In this document: one piece after another, positions 34,411-36,479 of the stretch
Numbering within the stretch: position 1 is the stretch's first letter
How the letters are laid out: every line of letters starts with the position of its first letter
Source of the DNA: Candidatus Moranbacteria bacterium GW2011_GWC2_37_8
Lineage (GTDB): Bacteria > Patescibacteriota > Minisyncoccia > Moranbacterales > GWC2-37-73
DNA: 36,479 nucleotides
NCBI GenBank assembly: GCA_000992165.1
Contig: LBTS01000016.1
Coordinates: 1-36,479 of the forward strand
Direction of reading: 5' to 3'
Made by a program: the position numbers and the translations under genes
The notes under the pieces: model-generated
Databases searched by the model: none
The model's input: only the letters and a program-made list of their open reading frames with translations
Told to the model about the DNA's origin: nothing

Positions 34411-34545
34411 AAAAAATATGTTTAATAAATTCAATAAAAATGCTACAATAAATATAAGTAAAATACTAAATAAATTAATTGAAATATTAAGAAGACTTGT
34501 ATTATGTACAAAATACACTCTACTTAATACTTTCTACATGCATTT

Positions 34546-35235
34546 ATGAATCCAGTGCAAACATGGGGAGGAGCAATCGCAAGTTCACTCGTTGGTTTAT
34601 GGGGAAGATTTATTAATTTCATTCCGACATTGGTTGGTGCTCTGCTTGTTTTTTTATTGGGAATGATTGTGGCATCTGTTCTTGGAAAAGTTGTAGAAAG
34701 AATTGTGAGAGCTATGCGCATTGATGGGGCTATTGAGAGGCTGGCAATCAGTGAAAAATTGAAAGAGCATGGCATTGAGATGAGTGTTTCAACTTTACTT
34801 GGCAAATTGGTGCAATGGTTTTTGGTCTTGGTTTTTCTTATGGCAGCAACTGACATTCTTGGACTCGACCAAGTTACAAGTTTTTTGAACAGTGTTATTT
34901 TATATCTGCCAAACGTTGTTGTGGCAACTATAGTTTTGACAATCGCATTCTTGCTCAGTAGTTTGATGTATGCAATCGTTCGCTCAAGCACGAAGGCAGC
35001 CGGTGTTATGAGTGCAACTCTTTTGGCTACACTTATTAAATGGTCGATTATTGTTTTCGGACTTTTGGCTGCACTTATACAATTGGGAATTGCAACGTCT
35101 TTGGTAAATACTCTTTTCATTGGACTTGTGGCTGCACTTTCTTTGGCTATCGGACTTGCTTTTGGTTTGGGTGGCAAAGATGAAGCGGCTTTAATTTTGA
35201 AGAAAATCCGTGAAGAAATAACTGAGAAGAAATAA
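34546..35235 (+). CDS. Membrane protein of the mechanosensitive-channel-associated TM-helix type
   Basis: 229 residues with about five hydrophobic segments (19-44, 82-103, 118-142, 160-180, 190-210). The repeated units (IPTLVGALLVFLLGMIVASVLGKVVERIVR and YLPNVVVATIVLTIAFLLSSLMYAIVR) match the conserved TM-helix repeat that precedes or accompanies MscS-type channels. It ends IGLAFGLGGKDEAALILKKIREE, also typical of that family, with no C-terminal MscS beta domain. Probably a small channel or accessory protein. A pilin gene follows after 12 bases. Confidence 0.82.
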   Translation: MNPVQTWGGAIASSLVGLWGRFINFIPTLVGALLVFLLGMIVASVLGKVVERIVRAMRIDGAIERLAISEKLKEHGIEMSVSTLLGKLVQWFLVLVFLMAATDILGLDQVTSFLNSVILYLPNVVVATIVLTIAFLLSSLMYAIVRSSTKAAGVMSATLLATLIKWSIIVFGLLAALIQLGIATSLVNTLFIGLVAALSLAIGLAFGLGGKDEAALILKKIREEITEKK

Positions 35236-35247
35236 TAATCGTATTAA

Positions 35248-35784
35248 GTGGAAAAGTTTACTCAAAATAAAAGGAAAGGATTCACCCTGATAGAACTTTT
35301 GATTGTCATTGCAATCATCGGTATTTTGGCGAGCGCCATTTTGGTTAATGTGAGTAGCGCAAGAGTGAAAGCAAGGGATGCAAAAAGAAAAACACAACTT
35401 CTTTCCGTCAGAACTGGACTTGAAATGTATTACGCTGCTCATGGCAAATATCCGCCTGCCGGAGGTTGCGCTTATGGAACCAATTGTTACGTTCATAGCA
35501 CATCAGCTTTAAATTGGATTCCAGCTTTGTCGGCTGAAATCGGCAACTTGCCAGCAGACCCTATTAATAACACTGATGGGCCGTGGGTTGCTGGACACTA
35601 CGCGTATTCTTACGGAAATGTTTCGGTGGATGGTCAAAACTATGATCTTACTGCTCAATTAGAAAGTCCTTCGGATCCTGATAGGTGCGAGGTAAGACAT
35701 TATACCTTTTATTTTGATGATCAACCCTGGTGTGATGCGCCAAACGATATGTATTCCAAGCAGATTTATGAAGTTTCACGATGA
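35248..35784 (+). CDS. Type IV pilin, isolated copy
   Basis: 178 residues, GTG start. The leader ends RKG, then [37 protein letters not shown], almost identical to the N-termini at 20297 and 20853. The stalk and head follow the major-pilin pattern (LLSVRTGLEMYYAAHGKYPPAGG), with several Cys pairs. It lies about 10 kb from the main pilus locus, behind the membrane protein gene and probably co-transcribed with it. PilD could process it, and it may be an alternative subunit. Confidence 0.92.
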   Translation: MEKFTQNKRKGFTLIELLIVIAIIGILASAILVNVSSARVKARDAKRKTQLLSVRTGLEMYYAAHGKYPPAGGCAYGTNCYVHSTSALNWIPALSAEIGNLPADPINNTDGPWVAGHYAYSYGNVSVDGQNYDLTAQLESPSDPDRCEVRHYTFYFDDQPWCDAPNDMYSKQIYEVSR

Positions 35785-36011
35785 TTTCAAAAAAGCGGAC
35801 AATAAGAATCTTCATAATTTTTCAAGTATTCCAGGGTGAAAATGATTAAATAAAAACTGCAATAGTGAGGAATAATTTTTTTAGAATTTTTCAGGTAGTT
35901 GAATGTAGAATTTAAGCTACTTTAAAATTTAAATTTATGCTTAAAATTTGCTTTATTTGAAGCAAATTTTTGCGTTTAAGGAAATAATAAAAAAATACTA
36001 CTGCTAAAAGC

Positions 36012-36039
36012 TTGACACATATTTTGTTTCTGTTATCAT
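36012..36039 (+). promoter_or_regulatory. Strong orphan promoter
   Basis: Perfect TTGACA, 16 bases, extended TGT-TATCAT. No conventional gene follows within the window. Confidence 0.75.
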
Positions 36040-36045
36040 GGATTT

Positions 36046-36170
36046 ACGTCCAAAAAAAATGTTCTAAGAAAAAAGCATCTTGAGCAAAAAAATGAGACAA
36101 AAATTTAGTGGGTGAGTTCGGGAGCTCTTTTATGTGTGCCTCGAAATTCACTTCCAAAGTGAGTTTTTTA
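36046..36170 (+). ncRNA. Candidate small RNA of about 125 bases
   Basis: The transcript from the promoter at 36012 would end at a hairpin AAATTCACTT-CCA-AAGTGAGTTT with a T run (36144-36169). The interior is A-rich with a short GC patch (GTGAGTTCGGGAGCTC). It matches no RNA family I know. An ORF of 21 codons starting at ATG 36132, behind GGGAG, overlaps the hairpin, so a leader peptide for a gene beyond the window is an alternative. Confidence 0.45.
36144..36169 (+). terminator. Terminator of the candidate small RNA
   Basis: Ten-base stem with one G-T pair and a 3-base loop, followed by TTTTTT. The remaining stretch to 36479 holds a heptad array and no other recognised signal. Confidence 0.6.
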
Positions 36171-36260
36171 ATTGGCCTTCAAAATTTTGAATTTTGACCG
36201 GACAATATATGCCCGAAGGGCGATTCCTTAAAAATAGTGCTGAAACAACATCATCTAATT

Positions 36261-36296
36261 TTACTAGTTACGAGTTACTAGTTACTGATTACTAGA
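36261..36296. repeat. Tandem heptamer array TAGTTAC
   Basis: TAGTTAC-GAGTTAC-TAGTTAC-TGATTAC-TAG, another copy of the AGTAAYC family in reverse orientation, far from any gene. Confidence 0.88.
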
Positions 36297-36479
36297 AGAA
36301 GTTTCCGCATTATTAGTAGCTTTACAATTTTGGTCTATTGTGAATACGTGTGGTATGTAGTGATTAGCGGAATTGCATACTGGGCGCAGCCATCACAATT
36401 AGTCAATAAGTAGGTCGTGCATATATGCTTGCTGCATATATCACATCAAAAACGATTTCAAAGAGTTTGAAATGTTTGT

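Overview
The window looks like a chromosomal segment of a Candidate Phyla Radiation (Patescibacteria) bacterium, probably of the Parcubacteria/Moranbacteria type. The evidence is low to moderate GC, small genes with weak or absent ribosome sites, short gaps, a Gram-positive-like type IV pilus set without an outer-membrane secretin, the gatC-gatA order, and housekeeping genes (recG, ligA, gyrB, phosphomannomutase, lexA-like) mixed with small unknown membrane proteins. The lineage is inferred from gene content and style; I could not run a search.

Layout. 0.4-4.0 kb (minus strand): phosphomannomutase/phosphoglucomutase and recG. 4.0-6.5 kb (minus): two small monocistronic genes, a two-helix membrane protein and three tRNAs (Arg, Ser, Ser), each tRNA region carrying odd partial copies of tRNA ends. 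6.8-8.7 kb (plus): a lexA-like repressor, apparently leaderless, and an MFS exporter. 8.77-10.95 kb: two inverted copies of a MITE-like palindromic element bracket three genes (degenerate GHKL ATPase, cupin, CYTH phosphohydrolase). 11.0-11.8 kb (minus): two more small genes with strong promoters, strong Shine-Dalgarno sites and terminators. 11.9-12.65 kb: comF. 12.87-25.4 kb (plus): a full type IV pilus/competence locus, in the order pilM, pilN, pilO, pilB, a CheY-like receiver, pilT, pilC, three pilins, pilD and three further pilin-like proteins, one carrying two thrombospondin-like repeats. 25.5 kb: third MITE copy. 25.8-30.2 kb: ligA, gatC, gatA. 30.3-35.8 kb: a membrane-anchored HEPN-like protein, an operon of three tRNAs (fMet, Met, Asp; minus), a small membrane protein, gyrB, a mechanosensitive-channel-like membrane protein and another pilin. 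35.8-36.5 kb: no gene, but a strong promoter followed by a terminator (candidate small RNA).

How the genes fit together. PilB and PilT would power extension and retraction of a pilus built on PilC and PilM/N/O from pilins processed by PilD. ComF next door fits DNA uptake by such a pilus, and the receiver between the ATPases may tune it.

The most striking feature is a pervasive class of short arrays with a seven-base period (words such as AGTAAYC, GAATCAT, CATATAA, TAATTTC). They often fold back as inverted copies and occur in most gaps. They also sit in frame inside conserved genes: four times in ligA, once in recG, and at the ends of comF and the MFS gene. Together with the MITE-like element and the tRNA-end repeats they suggest a genome shaped by several small non-autonomous repeat systems.
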